Shown piece after piece: positions 51,459-59,380 of a DNA stretch of 64,000 nucleotides (position 1 is the first letter of the stretch; every line of letters starts with the position of its first letter). The notes beneath the pieces are model-generated. The model did no database searches and was not told the origin of the DNA. It saw only the letters and a list, made by a program, of their open reading frames with translations. Origin of the DNA: Siccirubricoccus phaeus. GTDB taxonomy: Bacteria > Pseudomonadota > Alphaproteobacteria > Acetobacterales > Acetobacteraceae. The stretch lies in assembly GCF_008360935.1 (NCBI RefSeq), contig NZ_SRXO01000002.1:124001-188000 (forward strand), in the 5' to 3' direction. A program made the position numbers and the translations under genes.

Positions 51459-51545
51459 TTCGCGCCCTCGACACCGTCGAGCGCATCCCAAGCCCCGGCC
51501 ATGGTTCGGCTTGCGCGTCGGGGACTTCGCCGCGCGGCATCCCGG
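51459..51545. repeat. family E repeat, copy 2
   Basis: CGCCCTCGACACCGTCGAGCGC followed by ATCCCAAGCCCCGGCCATGG, split here because the two pieces form separate arms. It resembles 31036-31076 near the CoA-transferase (same CTCGAC-N3-GTCGAG hairpin plus GCGCATCCC). Both copies lie shortly after a stop codon. Confidence 0.65.
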
Positions 51546-51602
51546 CACGACAACCGGCCACGGCCCGCGGAACAGGCCGAGGGGGCAAAGCCCCTCCTGG
51601 CC

Positions 51603-52997
51603 TCACAGCTTCGGCGCCATCCCCGCCCAGGGCGCCGCCCGCTCATAGGCCGCGGCGGCGCGGTAGATCAGCGCCTCGGAAAAGCTCGGCCCGACGAGCT
51701 GCATGCCGAGCGGCAGCCCCTCCGCCCGGCTCAGCCCGCACATGAGGCTGAGCGCCGGGTGGCCGGTGACGTTGAAGGGCGTGCGGGCCTGGCGCGGATA
51801 GGTCCGCTCCACCTCCGCCGCATCGTCGATCCGGCAGGCCGGGTCCATGGAGCTGGCGCAGAGCAGCAGATCCACCTCCCGGAACGCCGCCTCCACCGCC
51901 GCCACCAGTTCCCGCCGCCGCCGCTGGGCCTGGACGTAGTCGGTGCCGGTGACGAATTGGCTGGGCAGCAGCCGCCGGCGCGTCACCGCGGCGTAGTCGC
52001 CCGGCCGCTCCTTCAGCCAGGCCTCGTGGATGGCGCCGGCCTCCGGCAGCATGATGGCGCGGTTGACGGCGGCGAATTCGCCGAGCGGCGGCAGCACCAC
52101 CGTGCTCAGCACCGCGCCTTCCTTCGCCAGCAGCGCCGCCGCGGCATCCAGCGCCGCCGCCATCTCCGGCGTCGCCGGCGTGTCCACCTCATGGAAATGC
52201 CGGACGAAGCCGATCTTCAGCCCGCGCAGCCCCTTATGCAGGTCGCGCGCGTAATCCTCCCGCGCATGCGGCGCGCTCCCGGGGTCGCCCGGGTCGTGCC
52301 CGGCCATCACGCCGAGCAGGATGGCGTTGTCCCGCACCGTCCGGGTCATCGGCCCGACATGGTCCAGGGTGAAGGCCAGCGGGAAAACGCCGCGGCGGGA
52401 GACCAGCCCGTAGGTCGGCTTGAGGCCGACCAGCCCGCAATGGCTGGCCGGGTGCCGCACGGAGCCGCCGGTATCCGTCCCCAGCGCCGCCGGCAGCATC
52501 CGCGCACCCACGGCGGCGCCGGAGCCGGAGGAGGAGCCGCCCGGATGGTGCGCCGGGTTCCAGGGGTTGCGCGCCGGCGGGAAGGGCAGGTCGAAGGCCG
52601 GGCCGCCGATGGCGAATTCATGCGTCGCCAGCTTGGCGGGGAAGATCGCCCCGGCCTCCCGCAGCCGCGCCACCACCGCGGCATCCGCCTCCGCCACCCG
52701 GTCGAGCTGTAGCTTCGAATGGCAGGTGGTGGGGTGGCCCTCCAGGTCGATGATGTCCTTCAGCCCCACTGGAATGCCGTGCAGCGGGCCGCGCGGGCCG
52801 GCGGCGGCGATCTCCGCCTCGGCCGATTTCGCCGCCTGCATCGCCTCCTCCGGCAGCAGGCAGATGCAGGCGTTCAGCTTCGGCTCCAGCGCCTCGATGC
52901 GCGCCAGGCAATCCGTCAGCAGCTCCACCGGGGAAAGCTGGCGGGCGGCGATCAGCGCGCCGGCGGCGGCGAGGCTCAGCGCATGCGGTGCGGTCAT
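51603..52997 (-). CDS. amidase-signature hydrolase (AtzE/GatA-like)
   Basis: The 464-residue product has the amidase-signature Ser-cisSer-Lys triad: K80 in VGLKDIIDLEG, serines 155-157 in GGSSSGSG and nucleophile S179 in GTDTGGSVRHPA. The enzyme hydrolyses a C-N amide bond in the cytoplasm. The small partner immediately upstream looks like an AtzG/DUF4089 subunit, which pairs with AtzE-type 1-carboxybiuret hydrolases, so AtzE-like is preferred over GatA. Its ATG overlaps the partner's stop by 4 bp. The operon is preceded by an unusual leader (53245-53389). Confidence 0.92.
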   Translation of the reverse strand: MTAPHALSLAAAGALIAARQLSPVELLTDCLARIEALEPKLNACICLLPEEAMQAAKSAEAEIAAAGPRGPLHGIPVGLKDIIDLEGHPTTCHSKLQLDRVAEADAAVVARLREAGAIFPAKLATHEFAIGGPAFDLPFPPARNPWNPAHHPGGSSSGSGAAVGARMLPAALGTDTGGSVRHPASHCGLVGLKPTYGLVSRRGVFPLAFTLDHVGPMTRTVRDNAILLGVMAGHDPGDPGSAPHAREDYARDLHKGLRGLKIGFVRHFHEVDTPATPEMAAALDAAAALLAKEGAVLSTVVLPPLGEFAAVNRAIMLPEAGAIHEAWLKERPGDYAAVTRRRLLPSQFVTGTDYVQAQRRRRELVAAVEAAFREVDLLLCASSMDPACRIDDAAEVERTYPRQARTPFNVTGHPALSLMCGLSRAEGLPLGMQLVGPSFSEALIYRAAAAYERAAPWAGMAPKL

Positions 52998-53206
52998 CGG
53001 CCGTCCCCCCGCGGCGCCGCATAGGGCGGCATGGGCTCCGCGGCCGGGGCGGCGGGGCGGCGGAAGGCGCTGCGCAGCTTGGCGGCGTTGGCGATCGCCT
53101 CGGACACGTCCTGCGGATGATCGGCCCAGGCACGGCCGAGGCCGGCGGCCTCGGCGAGGATGGCGTCGCGCGAGGGGGCGTCGGGGGGCGGGGCGGCATC
53201 CGGCAT
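52994..53206 (-). CDS. AtzG/DUF4089-like small amidase partner
   Basis: A 70-residue helical protein (ILAEAAGLGRAWADHPQDVS then AKLRSAFRRP) ending in a proline-rich tail with AAEPMPPYAAPRG. Size, position and the PAAEPMPPY tail fit AtzG-like/GatC-like proteins that stabilise an amidase subunit. GGGAG lies 8 bases before the ATG, and the stop overlaps the amidase start by 4 bp. The call rests partly on context because such small proteins diverge quickly. Confidence 0.65.
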   Translation of the reverse strand: MPDAAPPPDAPSRDAILAEAAGLGRAWADHPQDVSEAIANAAKLRSAFRRPAAPAAEPMPPYAAPRGDGR

Positions 53207-53244
53207 CTGGTCTCTCCCGAGTGGTGCGATACGGGAGGGTGCCG

Positions 53245-53389
53245 AAAAAAAAGCGGGGGCGGAACCCTGGAGGGGCCCCGCCCCCGAAGTCGGCGCCGGC
53301 GAGTTGGCGGGGCCCGGATAAGGGGCGGGCGCCCGCCTCGGCGCTGTTGGGGAGAGTGAGGCCGCCACGCGACCTCAGGGGGGATTGTA
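53245..53389 (-). promoter_or_regulatory. putative attenuator leader of the AtzG/AtzE-like operon
   Basis: Read on the minus strand, a 9-bp GC stem (53254-53262 with 53278-53286) is followed directly by eight T residues (A8 at 53245-53252 on the plus strand), a textbook terminator. It ends about 38 bases before the first start codon. A competing 10-bp perfect stem pairs 53273-53282 with 53306-53315 and would sequester one terminator arm. A TACAAT -10 candidate is at 53384-53389, and a dyad AAGGAT-N6-ATCCTT at 53396-53413 lies just upstream. No known riboswitch class is recognised. It could instead be the 3' end of a small RNA. Confidence 0.55.
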
Positions 53390-53743
53390 TCGGGGAAGGA
53401 TTGACCGATCCTTGCGGAAGGCGGGTGGGAACGTCGCGTGCAACGGCGCGTGGCGGGGAGGGGGCGGGGCGCAGGCCGATTGTCACGCTTCCGGTAAAGC
53501 TGCTACGCCGTTCCGGACGGCGATGGCACGCCGGAGGTGCCGCCCCCGCCGGCGCATCGGATGCCGGGGGGCCGGTCCCGCCCGCCGCGCCCTCGCCGCG
53601 GGCAGGCGCGGCCGCCCATGCCGGCGCGCGATGCGCCCGCTGCCGCCCGCGCGCCACGCGATCGGGGCTGTCGCCTGGGCGCGTGAGTCGCGCTTCGGGT
53701 GGGTCGACCTTCAAGCGGGCCTGCTCCGGCCCAAGGGATGCCG

Positions 53744-54592
53744 ATGCGGATCTTCGCCCTGACCTTCGCGCATAACGAGGACTTCATGCTCCGCCGCTGG
53801 GTCGAGTATCACGGCCGGCAATTGGGGCAGGAGAACCTCTTCGTGGTCGATCACGGCTCGACCGACCTTTCCACGGCGGGGCTCGGCCGGGCCAATATCC
53901 TGCGCGTGCCGCGGGTGAATTACGACGAAAGGGGGCGGGTCATCGCCGCCTCCAAGCTGCATGAGGGGCTGCTGCAGTATTTCGACTGCGGCTTCGTCTG
54001 CGACGTGGACGAATTCCTCGTCGCCGATCCGCGCCACCACCCGGGCGGGCTGGCGGGGTTCATCGCCGCGGTGCGGCCGGACTCGCTCTGCGGCATCGGG
54101 CTGGAGCTGCTGCACATCCCGCAGCGGGAGCCGGCCTTCCAGCCGCATCTCCCGATCCTCGTCCAGCGCCGCCACGTCTTCTACAACGCGGCGGTCAGCA
54201 AGCATTGCTTCGCCCGCATCCCGACGCGGTTCGGCGGCGGGCTGCACAGCTCCACCAACCCGATCCGCTTCCACGAGCATTTCTACCTGTTCCACCTGAA
54301 GCATTTCGACCAGCCCTGGCGGCTGCAGCGCCAGCGGGTGACCCGTGGCTGGGACTACGCCACGGAGTTCGGCGACCATGCCCGCCGCAGCGACGCGGAG
54401 GCGGAGCATCATGTGGCGGGGCTGGTGCAGCATTTCGGCCAGCACCTGGAACCAGGCTTCGGCTTCGCGGCGGAGACGGCGCGGTCCGTCGCCCTCGGCC
54501 AGCGGGTGGCGAATGGCGAATACGTCCAGCGCGAGTATTTCTACAGCGAGGCGGCGCGGCTGGTGCCGGCGGAGTTCAGCACCTTGTTCTGA
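53744..54592 (+). CDS. glycosyltransferase family 2-like protein
   Basis: The 282-residue product begins RIFALTFAHNEDFMLRRWVE and has VVDHGSTDLS and the DxD-like CDVDEFLVADP, features of the Glyco_tranf_2_4 group often found with surface polysaccharides. The ATG at 53744 follows AAGGG by 6 bases; an ATG at 53738 overlaps that site and is less likely. A weak promoter candidate TTGTCA-N17-CTACGC lies at 53480-53508. The rest of the long upstream gap (53390-53743) has no gene. The acceptor is unknown. Confidence 0.85.
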   Translation: MRIFALTFAHNEDFMLRRWVEYHGRQLGQENLFVVDHGSTDLSTAGLGRANILRVPRVNYDERGRVIAASKLHEGLLQYFDCGFVCDVDEFLVADPRHHPGGLAGFIAAVRPDSLCGIGLELLHIPQREPAFQPHLPILVQRRHVFYNAAVSKHCFARIPTRFGGGLHSSTNPIRFHEHFYLFHLKHFDQPWRLQRQRVTRGWDYATEFGDHARRSDAEAEHHVAGLVQHFGQHLEPGFGFAAETARSVALGQRVANGEYVQREYFYSEAARLVPAEFSTLF

Positions 54593-54661
54593 GCCGTCGC
54601 CCCGGCTTTCCCGCCACGCCAGGAAGCGGCTAAGGAAGGGGCTGGCCTTCCGGGGGGACCC

Positions 54662-55846
54662 ATGCAAGCGACCAACGCCGCCCTGCCGCTCGCCGGCCTC
54701 AAGGTGGTCGAGCTCGGCCACTACATCGCCGCGCCCTTCGCCACGCGGCTGCTGGCCGATCTCGGCGCCGAGGTCATCAAGGTGGAGCCGCCGGAGGGCG
54801 ACCCGGTGCGCGGCTGGGGCAGCCAGGTGGAGGGGCACGCGGTCTGGTTCAGCGTGCATGGTCGCAACAAGCTCTCCGTCACGCTGGATTTGAAGAGCGC
54901 GGAGGGGAAGGCGAAGGTGCGGCAGCTCATCGCCCGCGCCGATGCGCTGGTGGAGAATTTCCGCCCCGGCCAGTTGGAACGCTACGGCCTCGGCCCGGCC
55001 GATCTGCACGCGGTGAACCCGCGCCTCGTCATCGCCCGGGTCAGCGGCTATGGGCAGGACGGGCCCTATCGCGACAAGCCGGCCTTCGGCGCGATCGGCG
55101 AGGCGATGGGCGGGCTGCGCCACCTGACCGCCAATCCCGGGCAGAACGAGCTGCCGCCGCCGCGCTGCGGCGTCTCCATCAGCGACGACCTGGCGGGGAT
55201 GTACGCGGCCATGGCGCTGGTCGCCGCCTGCTGGCAGGTGAAGGGCGATCCGGATGCCAGGGGGCGCGTCATCGACGTGGACCTGGTTGGCAGCGTGTTC
55301 TCGCTGATGGAGGGGATGCTGCCGGAATACGGGCTGTTCGGCTGGGTGCGGCAGCCCCAGGGGGCGGCGATCAAGACCGCCGCGCCGACCAACACCTATC
55401 CCTGCGCCGATGGCAAATGGCTCTGCATCGCCGGCAATTCCGATCTCATCTTCCGCCGGCTGATGGCGGCGATCGGCCGGCCGGAAGCGGCCAGCGACCC
55501 GCGCTTCGCCAATAACGGCCTCCGCTGCGAGCATGTGGGGGAGCTGGACGGCATGATCGCCGACTGGACCCGCACCCTGCCGGCGGCCGAGGCGGAAGCG
55601 ATCCTGGAGAAGGCCGAGGTGCCCTGCTCCCGCCTCTACGACATGCGGGATTGCGCCGAGGACCCGCATTTCCGCGCCCGGGAGCTGGTAATGGAGGTGA
55701 GCGACCCGCTGATCGGGCAGGTGCTGCACCCGGCGGCGCCCTTCCGCTTCGACGGCGTGGCGCCACGGGAGATGGTGCGCTGGACCGGTCCTGCCGCCGG
55801 GGCGCATAACGACCACGTCTTCCGGGAGCTGCTGGCGAAGGGCTGA
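54662..55846 (+). CDS. family III CoA-transferase (CaiB/BaiF type)
   Basis: The 394-residue product has GLKVVELGHYIAAPFATRLL, LGAEVIKVEPPEGDPVRGWG and the catalytic-region motif GRVIDVDLVGSVFSLME, with D205 as the probable catalytic aspartate. It exchanges CoA between carboxylates. It is clearly paralogous to, but distinct from, the enzyme at 29865-31001. GGGGGG precedes the ATG. It follows the glycosyltransferase by 69 bp but a shared function is not apparent. Confidence 0.93.
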   Translation: MQATNAALPLAGLKVVELGHYIAAPFATRLLADLGAEVIKVEPPEGDPVRGWGSQVEGHAVWFSVHGRNKLSVTLDLKSAEGKAKVRQLIARADALVENFRPGQLERYGLGPADLHAVNPRLVIARVSGYGQDGPYRDKPAFGAIGEAMGGLRHLTANPGQNELPPPRCGVSISDDLAGMYAAMALVAACWQVKGDPDARGRVIDVDLVGSVFSLMEGMLPEYGLFGWVRQPQGAAIKTAAPTNTYPCADGKWLCIAGNSDLIFRRLMAAIGRPEAASDPRFANNGLRCEHVGELDGMIADWTRTLPAAEAEAILEKAEVPCSRLYDMRDCAEDPHFRARELVMEVSDPLIGQVLHPAAPFRFDGVAPREMVRWTGPAAGAHNDHVFRELLAKG

Positions 55847-55849
55847 GAA

Positions 55850-55980
55850 TGGGGGCTTTGCCCCCGCTGCCCCCCGAGCAGGAGGCTCGTCGCAGGCCGT
55901 GCCCGCGGCCCTGCACCTCCGCCGGGCGGGGTTGCCTGGCATTGCCGGCAATGCTTCCCGGACCCCGCCGTGAGTTCGCC
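55850..55980. repeat. diverged family B' hairpin region
   Basis: Starts with GGGGGCTTTGCCCCC three bases after the CoA-transferase stop, then GCAGGCCGTGCC/GCGGCCCTGC arms, GGCATTGCCGGCAATGC and CCCGGACCCCGCCGTGAGTTC, a rearranged form of the family core. The first hairpin may terminate the gene. It lies in the convergent gap with the EamA gene. Confidence 0.6.
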
Positions 55981-56012
55981 GGCCCAGCCTGGCGAATTGA
56001 GCCGAAACCCGA

Positions 56013-56915
56013 TCAACCGGCCGCCGCCCGCGGCCCGCCGGTGCTTGCCAGGGCAATGCCTGCCAGCACCGCGGCCAGCCCCAGCACCAGGTTCCAGCGG
56101 ATCGGCTCCCCCAGCAGCACGGCGCCCAGCAGCGCTGCCGTGACCGGGTTCACGGTGACGGAGACGGCCACCCGCGTCGGCGTGGTGCGGACGAGGGCAA
56201 AGGCCCAGAGCCAGAAGGTCAGGGCGCTGCCGAACAGGCCGAGATGCAGCATCGCCAGCCATTGCGGCAGGCCGAATCCGGCCAGCGCCGCCAGGTCCCC
56301 GCGCGCCCAGGCCAGCCCCGCCAGCGCCGCCGCCCCCACCCCCATGCCGAGGGCGGTGAAGGGCAGCGCGCCGCTGCGGCGGATGAAGGGCCGCGACCAG
56401 ACATTGTAGAGCGCCATGCAGAGCGCCGCCGCCGCCATCAGCGCATCGCCCCGCCACGCCCCGTCCGGCGCCGTGCCCAGCCCGGCCAGCAGCGCCAGCG
56501 CCACCCCGCCGGTCGCCACCGCCACGCCGAGGCTCTTCCGCGCCGTCAGCGCCTCCACCCCAAGCATCGCCGCCGCCGCCATGGTCAGCAGCGGCAGGGT
56601 GGAAAGGGCGAGCGCCGCCCGCGCCGCGGTGGTGTAGATGAGTGAGGCGTTGAACAGCACCGGGAACAGCCCGAAGAACAGCAGCCCGAGCCCGGCCACC
56701 GCCGGCCAGTCCCGCCGCGCCGGCCAGGGGCGGCCATGCCGCCCTCCGCCCTGCCAGGCCCCCAGCCCCGCCAGCAGCAGGAAGCCGATGCCGAAGCGGC
56801 AGGCGCCGATGGTCAGCGGATCGGCCGCGCCTGCCAGGTAGCGCGTCGCGGCGATGGCGGTGCCGCCGAGGCCGCTGGAGCACATGGCGGCCAGGATGCC
56901 GATGGTCTCGTTCAC
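56013..56915 (-). CDS. DMT-superfamily (EamA) transporter
   Basis: The 300-residue product has about ten hydrophobic helices in two EamA halves, with family motifs such as GTAIAATRYLAGAADPLTIG and ATPTRV-type TRVAVSVTVNPVTAALLGAV near the second-half end. EamA proteins usually export amino acids, purines or other metabolites. It is divergent from a LysR regulator across a 95-bp gap, so regulation by that protein is expected. Confidence 0.92.
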   Translation of the reverse strand: MNETIGILAAMCSSGLGGTAIAATRYLAGAADPLTIGACRFGIGFLLLAGLGAWQGGGRHGRPWPARRDWPAVAGLGLLFFGLFPVLFNASLIYTTAARAALALSTLPLLTMAAAAMLGVEALTARKSLGVAVATGGVALALLAGLGTAPDGAWRGDALMAAAALCMALYNVWSRPFIRRSGALPFTALGMGVGAAALAGLAWARGDLAALAGFGLPQWLAMLHLGLFGSALTFWLWAFALVRTTPTRVAVSVTVNPVTAALLGAVLLGEPIRWNLVLGLAAVLAGIALASTGGPRAAAG

Positions 56916-57010
56916 GCGCCGCCTGCCTCCGCCCCGCGGGGGCAGCAGCTATCCATGCGGCGCTTCATCACGGAATGGCATTTGCCTGATGGAGGCTATA
57001 ACAAGCTGCG

Positions 57011-57868
57011 ATGACCCAGCCCCTGCTCGACCCCGAATTGCTGCAGGCCTTCCTGGCGGTGGCCGAGCACCGCTCCTTCACCCGCGCCGCTTCGCGGCTG
57101 AACCGCACCCAATCGGCGGTCAGCATGCAGGTGCGGCGGCTGGAGGCGCGGCTCGGCGTCGCGCTGTTCCAGCGCAGCACTGTGCATGTGGCGCTGAGCC
57201 CGGCGGGGGAGGGGCTGCTGGGCTATGCCGGCCGCATCCTCAGGCTGCAGGAGGAGGCGGTGGCGCGGCTGCGGCGGCACCGGATCGGCGGGCGGGTGCG
57301 GCTCGGGGTGATGGATGATTACGGTGCCCTGCTGATGCCGAGGCTGCTGGCCGGCTTCGCCGCGGCGCAGCCGGAGATCAGGGTGGAGATGGAGACCGGG
57401 CTGACCTCCGGCATGGTGGAGCGGCTGGGCGAGGCGCATGACCTCGTCATCGCCATGCATCCGGCCGGCCAGGGCGGCGGCGAATTCCTGCGGCGGGAGC
57501 AGGCGGTCTGGGCGGCGGGGACGGACCCGGCGGTGGAGGCGGCGGCGCCGCTGCCGGTGGCGCTTTACCCGGAGGGCTGCCTGTTCCGCCACTGGGCCAT
57601 GGCGGCGCTGGATGCGGCGGGGCGGCCCTGGCGGCTGGCCTTCGTCAGCCACAGCCTGGCGGCGGTGGAGGCGGTGGCGGCGGAAGGGCTGGCGGTGACG
57701 GTGGTGAAATCCGGCACCTTCCCGCCACGGCTGCGCCGGCTGGGCCCGCGGGAGGGCATGCCGCCCCTGCCGGAGGCCGATATCCGCCTGCACCGTGCTC
57801 CCTCGCTCTCCCCCGCCGCTGGCCTGCTGGCGGAGCATCTGGCGGCGGCGCTGGGGCCAGGAGGCTGA
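57011..57868 (+). CDS. LysR-family transcriptional regulator
   Basis: The 285-residue product has the LysR helix-turn-helix in LLQAFLAVAEHRSFTRAASR and LNRTQSAVSMQVRRLEARLG, then an effector-binding domain (VRLGVMDDYGALLMPRLLAG). The divergent EamA transporter gene is the likely target. In the gap, a small dyad GGCATTTGCC at 56977-56986 is a weak operator candidate. GGAGG lies some 15 bases before the ATG, farther than ideal. Confidence 0.95.
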   Translation: MTQPLLDPELLQAFLAVAEHRSFTRAASRLNRTQSAVSMQVRRLEARLGVALFQRSTVHVALSPAGEGLLGYAGRILRLQEEAVARLRRHRIGGRVRLGVMDDYGALLMPRLLAGFAAAQPEIRVEMETGLTSGMVERLGEAHDLVIAMHPAGQGGGEFLRREQAVWAAGTDPAVEAAAPLPVALYPEGCLFRHWAMAALDAAGRPWRLAFVSHSLAAVEAVAAEGLAVTVVKSGTFPPRLRRLGPREGMPPLPEADIRLHRAPSLSPAAGLLAEHLAAALGPGG

Positions 57869-57901
57869 GGCGGCGCCGATTTCCCCCCTGACGGCATCTG
57901 C

Positions 57902-58143
57902 TCTAGTGTCCCGCTTCCGAAGCCCTGCGGACTTCGGAAGCGGGACACCAGCTCTCGTTTGCAGTGGCCTGCTTGTTCGCTGCCTTCGCTGGAAATCCAG
58001 CGAACTTCGCGGGCAGGACACTGGTGTCCCGCTTCCGAAGTCCCGCGGACTTTCGTTCTCGGGCCACTAGCCTGTGTTTTCAGTGGCCTGCTTGTCCGCG
58101 GCGTTCGCTGGAAGTCCAGCGAACTTCGCGGGCAGGACACTAG
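57902..58143. repeat. two tandem family D elements bounded by CTAGTGTCC/GGACACTAG
   Basis: First unit 57902-58020 contains TGTCCCGCTTCCGAAGCCCT pairing with ACTTCGGAAGCGGGACACCA and a second hairpin GTTCGCTGGAAATCCAGCGAAC. The second unit, 58021-58143, repeats both parts with several differences. A partial copy lies at 32864-32938 and a diverged one at 41712-41838. With the family C element that follows, they fill the gap between the LysR and HMG-CoA-lyase-like genes. Confidence 0.85.
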
Positions 58144-58246
58144 AGCGGTTTCACGCTGACTGTGCAGCGCGAAACCGCTCTAGCTTATGGCTTGTAGAGC
58201 AGATTCACGCCTCCGGGCGATGCCGCCCTCCGGCGATCTGCTCTAG
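58140..58246. repeat. family C CTAG-bounded palindrome pair, copy 4
   Basis: Nearly identical to 17799-17905: TAGAGCGGTTTCACGC...GAAACCGCTCTAG, a linker CTTATGGCTTG (CTTATGGATGG in copy 1), and TAGAGCAGATTCACGC...GATCTGCTCTAG. It shares its first CTAG with the end of the family D unit, so the two families use the same boundary. Confidence 0.9.
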
Positions 58247-58295
58247 CCTTGCCCCTCCGCCATTGGCGCCAGCACCATCGGGAGAACGCTCTGCC

Positions 58296-59195
58296 ATGAC
58301 CGAAACCGCCATCCTCTCCGAGGTCGCGCCGCGCGACGGGCTGCAAAGCATCGGCCCCTTCGTGCCGACCGAGACCAAGATCGCCCTGGTGCGCGCCAGC
58401 TACGAGGCCGGGCTGCGCCGCATGGAGGTGGGCAGCTTCGTCTCCCCCCGCGCCGTGCCGCAGATGGCCGATACCGGCGAGGTGCTGAAGGCCGCGAAGC
58501 AGCTCGAGGGGCTGGAGAGCACCGTGCTGGTCCCCAACCGGAAGGGGTTCGAGCTGGCGATGAATGCCGGGGCGGACCGGCTCGGCCTCTTCATGTCGGC
58601 GACGGAGAGCCACAACAAGGCCAACCTGAACCGCCCGCTGGAGGACAGCTTCGCCGATCTGGCCGCCATCGTGCGGGAGGCGCCGAAGGGGACGAAGATC
58701 CGCTTCAACCTCTCCTGCGTCTTCCATTGCCCCTTCGAGGGGGTGGTGCCGGACGCGCCGGTGCTGGCGCTGATCGGCCGCATCGCCGAGCTGGACCCGG
58801 AGATGGAGATCGCGCTGGCCGACACCACCGGCAATGCCGCGCCGGACCAGGTGCGCCGCATCTTCACCGTGGCGCAGGAGAAATGGGGTCACCGCTTCGC
58901 CTATCACGGCCATGACACTTACGGCATGGGCATCGCCAATGTGACGGCGGCCTGGGAGGCGGGCTGCCGGGTGTTCGACGCCGCCTCTGGCGGCATTGGC
59001 GGCTGCCCCTTCGCGCCGGGCGCCACGGGCAATGTGGCGATGGAGGATGTGGTCTGGCTGTTCCAGCGCATGGGGGTGGAGACCGGCGTCGATTTCGCCA
59101 AGCTGCTGCTGGCGGCCGACTATGCCGCAGCCGTACCCGGCGCCACGCCCGGCGGCGCCATGCGGCGTGTCCCGGCGGCGCGCAAGGCGGCCTAG
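58296..59195 (+). CDS. hydroxymethylglutaryl-CoA lyase-like protein
   Basis: The 299-residue product is an HMGL-like TIM barrel. It has RDGLQS at residues 13-18, the metal-site HGHDTYGMG, and the active-site cysteine region GGIGGCPFAPGATGN. HMG-CoA lyase splits 3-hydroxy-3-methylglutaryl-CoA in leucine and isoprenoid breakdown; some homologues act on citramalyl-CoA-type substrates. GGGAG is about 9 bases before the ATG at 58296. It stands alone between repeat regions, with no leucine-degradation genes adjacent. Confidence 0.93.
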   Translation: MTETAILSEVAPRDGLQSIGPFVPTETKIALVRASYEAGLRRMEVGSFVSPRAVPQMADTGEVLKAAKQLEGLESTVLVPNRKGFELAMNAGADRLGLFMSATESHNKANLNRPLEDSFADLAAIVREAPKGTKIRFNLSCVFHCPFEGVVPDAPVLALIGRIAELDPEMEIALADTTGNAAPDQVRRIFTVAQEKWGHRFAYHGHDTYGMGIANVTAAWEAGCRVFDAASGGIGGCPFAPGATGNVAMEDVVWLFQRMGVETGVDFAKLLLAADYAAAVPGATPGGAMRRVPAARKAA

Positions 59196-59204
59196 GGAGC
59201 AAAC

Positions 59205-59280
59205 TTATACCGGGGTCCGGGGAGGGGTCCCCTCCCCGGCGGGGGTGCAGGGGGCAGCGCCCCCTGCCTCTGGCCGGGGC
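59205..59280. repeat. family B' hairpin cluster, copy 4
   Basis: ATACCGGGGTCCGGGGAGGGG with TCCCCTCCCCGGCGGGGGTG and CAGGGGGCAGCGCCCCCTG, the family core seen near 1160, 14930 and 18930. It lies shortly after the HMGL-like gene stop and may terminate it. Confidence 0.75.
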
Positions 59281-59282
59281 GT

Positions 59283-59380
59283 GATGCGTTCGCTTTCGCT
59301 CACGCACCCCGCTCCAGCTCTTTGTTTGGTCGCGTGATTCACGGTTTCGGTCGAATCGACCTCAACCGATCACGCTCTAG
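59283..59380. repeat. family C element giving a stop codon (lipoprotein gene)
   Basis: GCGTTCGCTTTCGC...CCCCGCTCCAG, then TGATTCACGGTTTCGGTCGA paired with TCGACCTCAACCGATCACGC and the terminal TCTAG. The same right half occurs at 41665-41714. The terminal TAG/CTA at 59377-59379 is the stop codon of the leftward lipoprotein gene. Confidence 0.8.

Noticed and set aside
53503-53787. 94-codon minus-strand frame upstream of the leader hairpins
   Set aside because: It is Arg/Gly/Ala-rich and partly antisense to the glycosyltransferase start, with no good ribosome site.
53711-56056. 781-codon minus-strand frame opposite the glycosyltransferase and CoA-transferase
   Set aside because: The sense genes carry clear family motifs; the antisense reading is low-complexity.
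56967-56990. LysR operator (T-N11-A) in the LysR/EamA gap
   Set aside because: ATCA...TGAT and GGCATTTGCC are present but have different centres, and no T-N11-A palindrome fits well.
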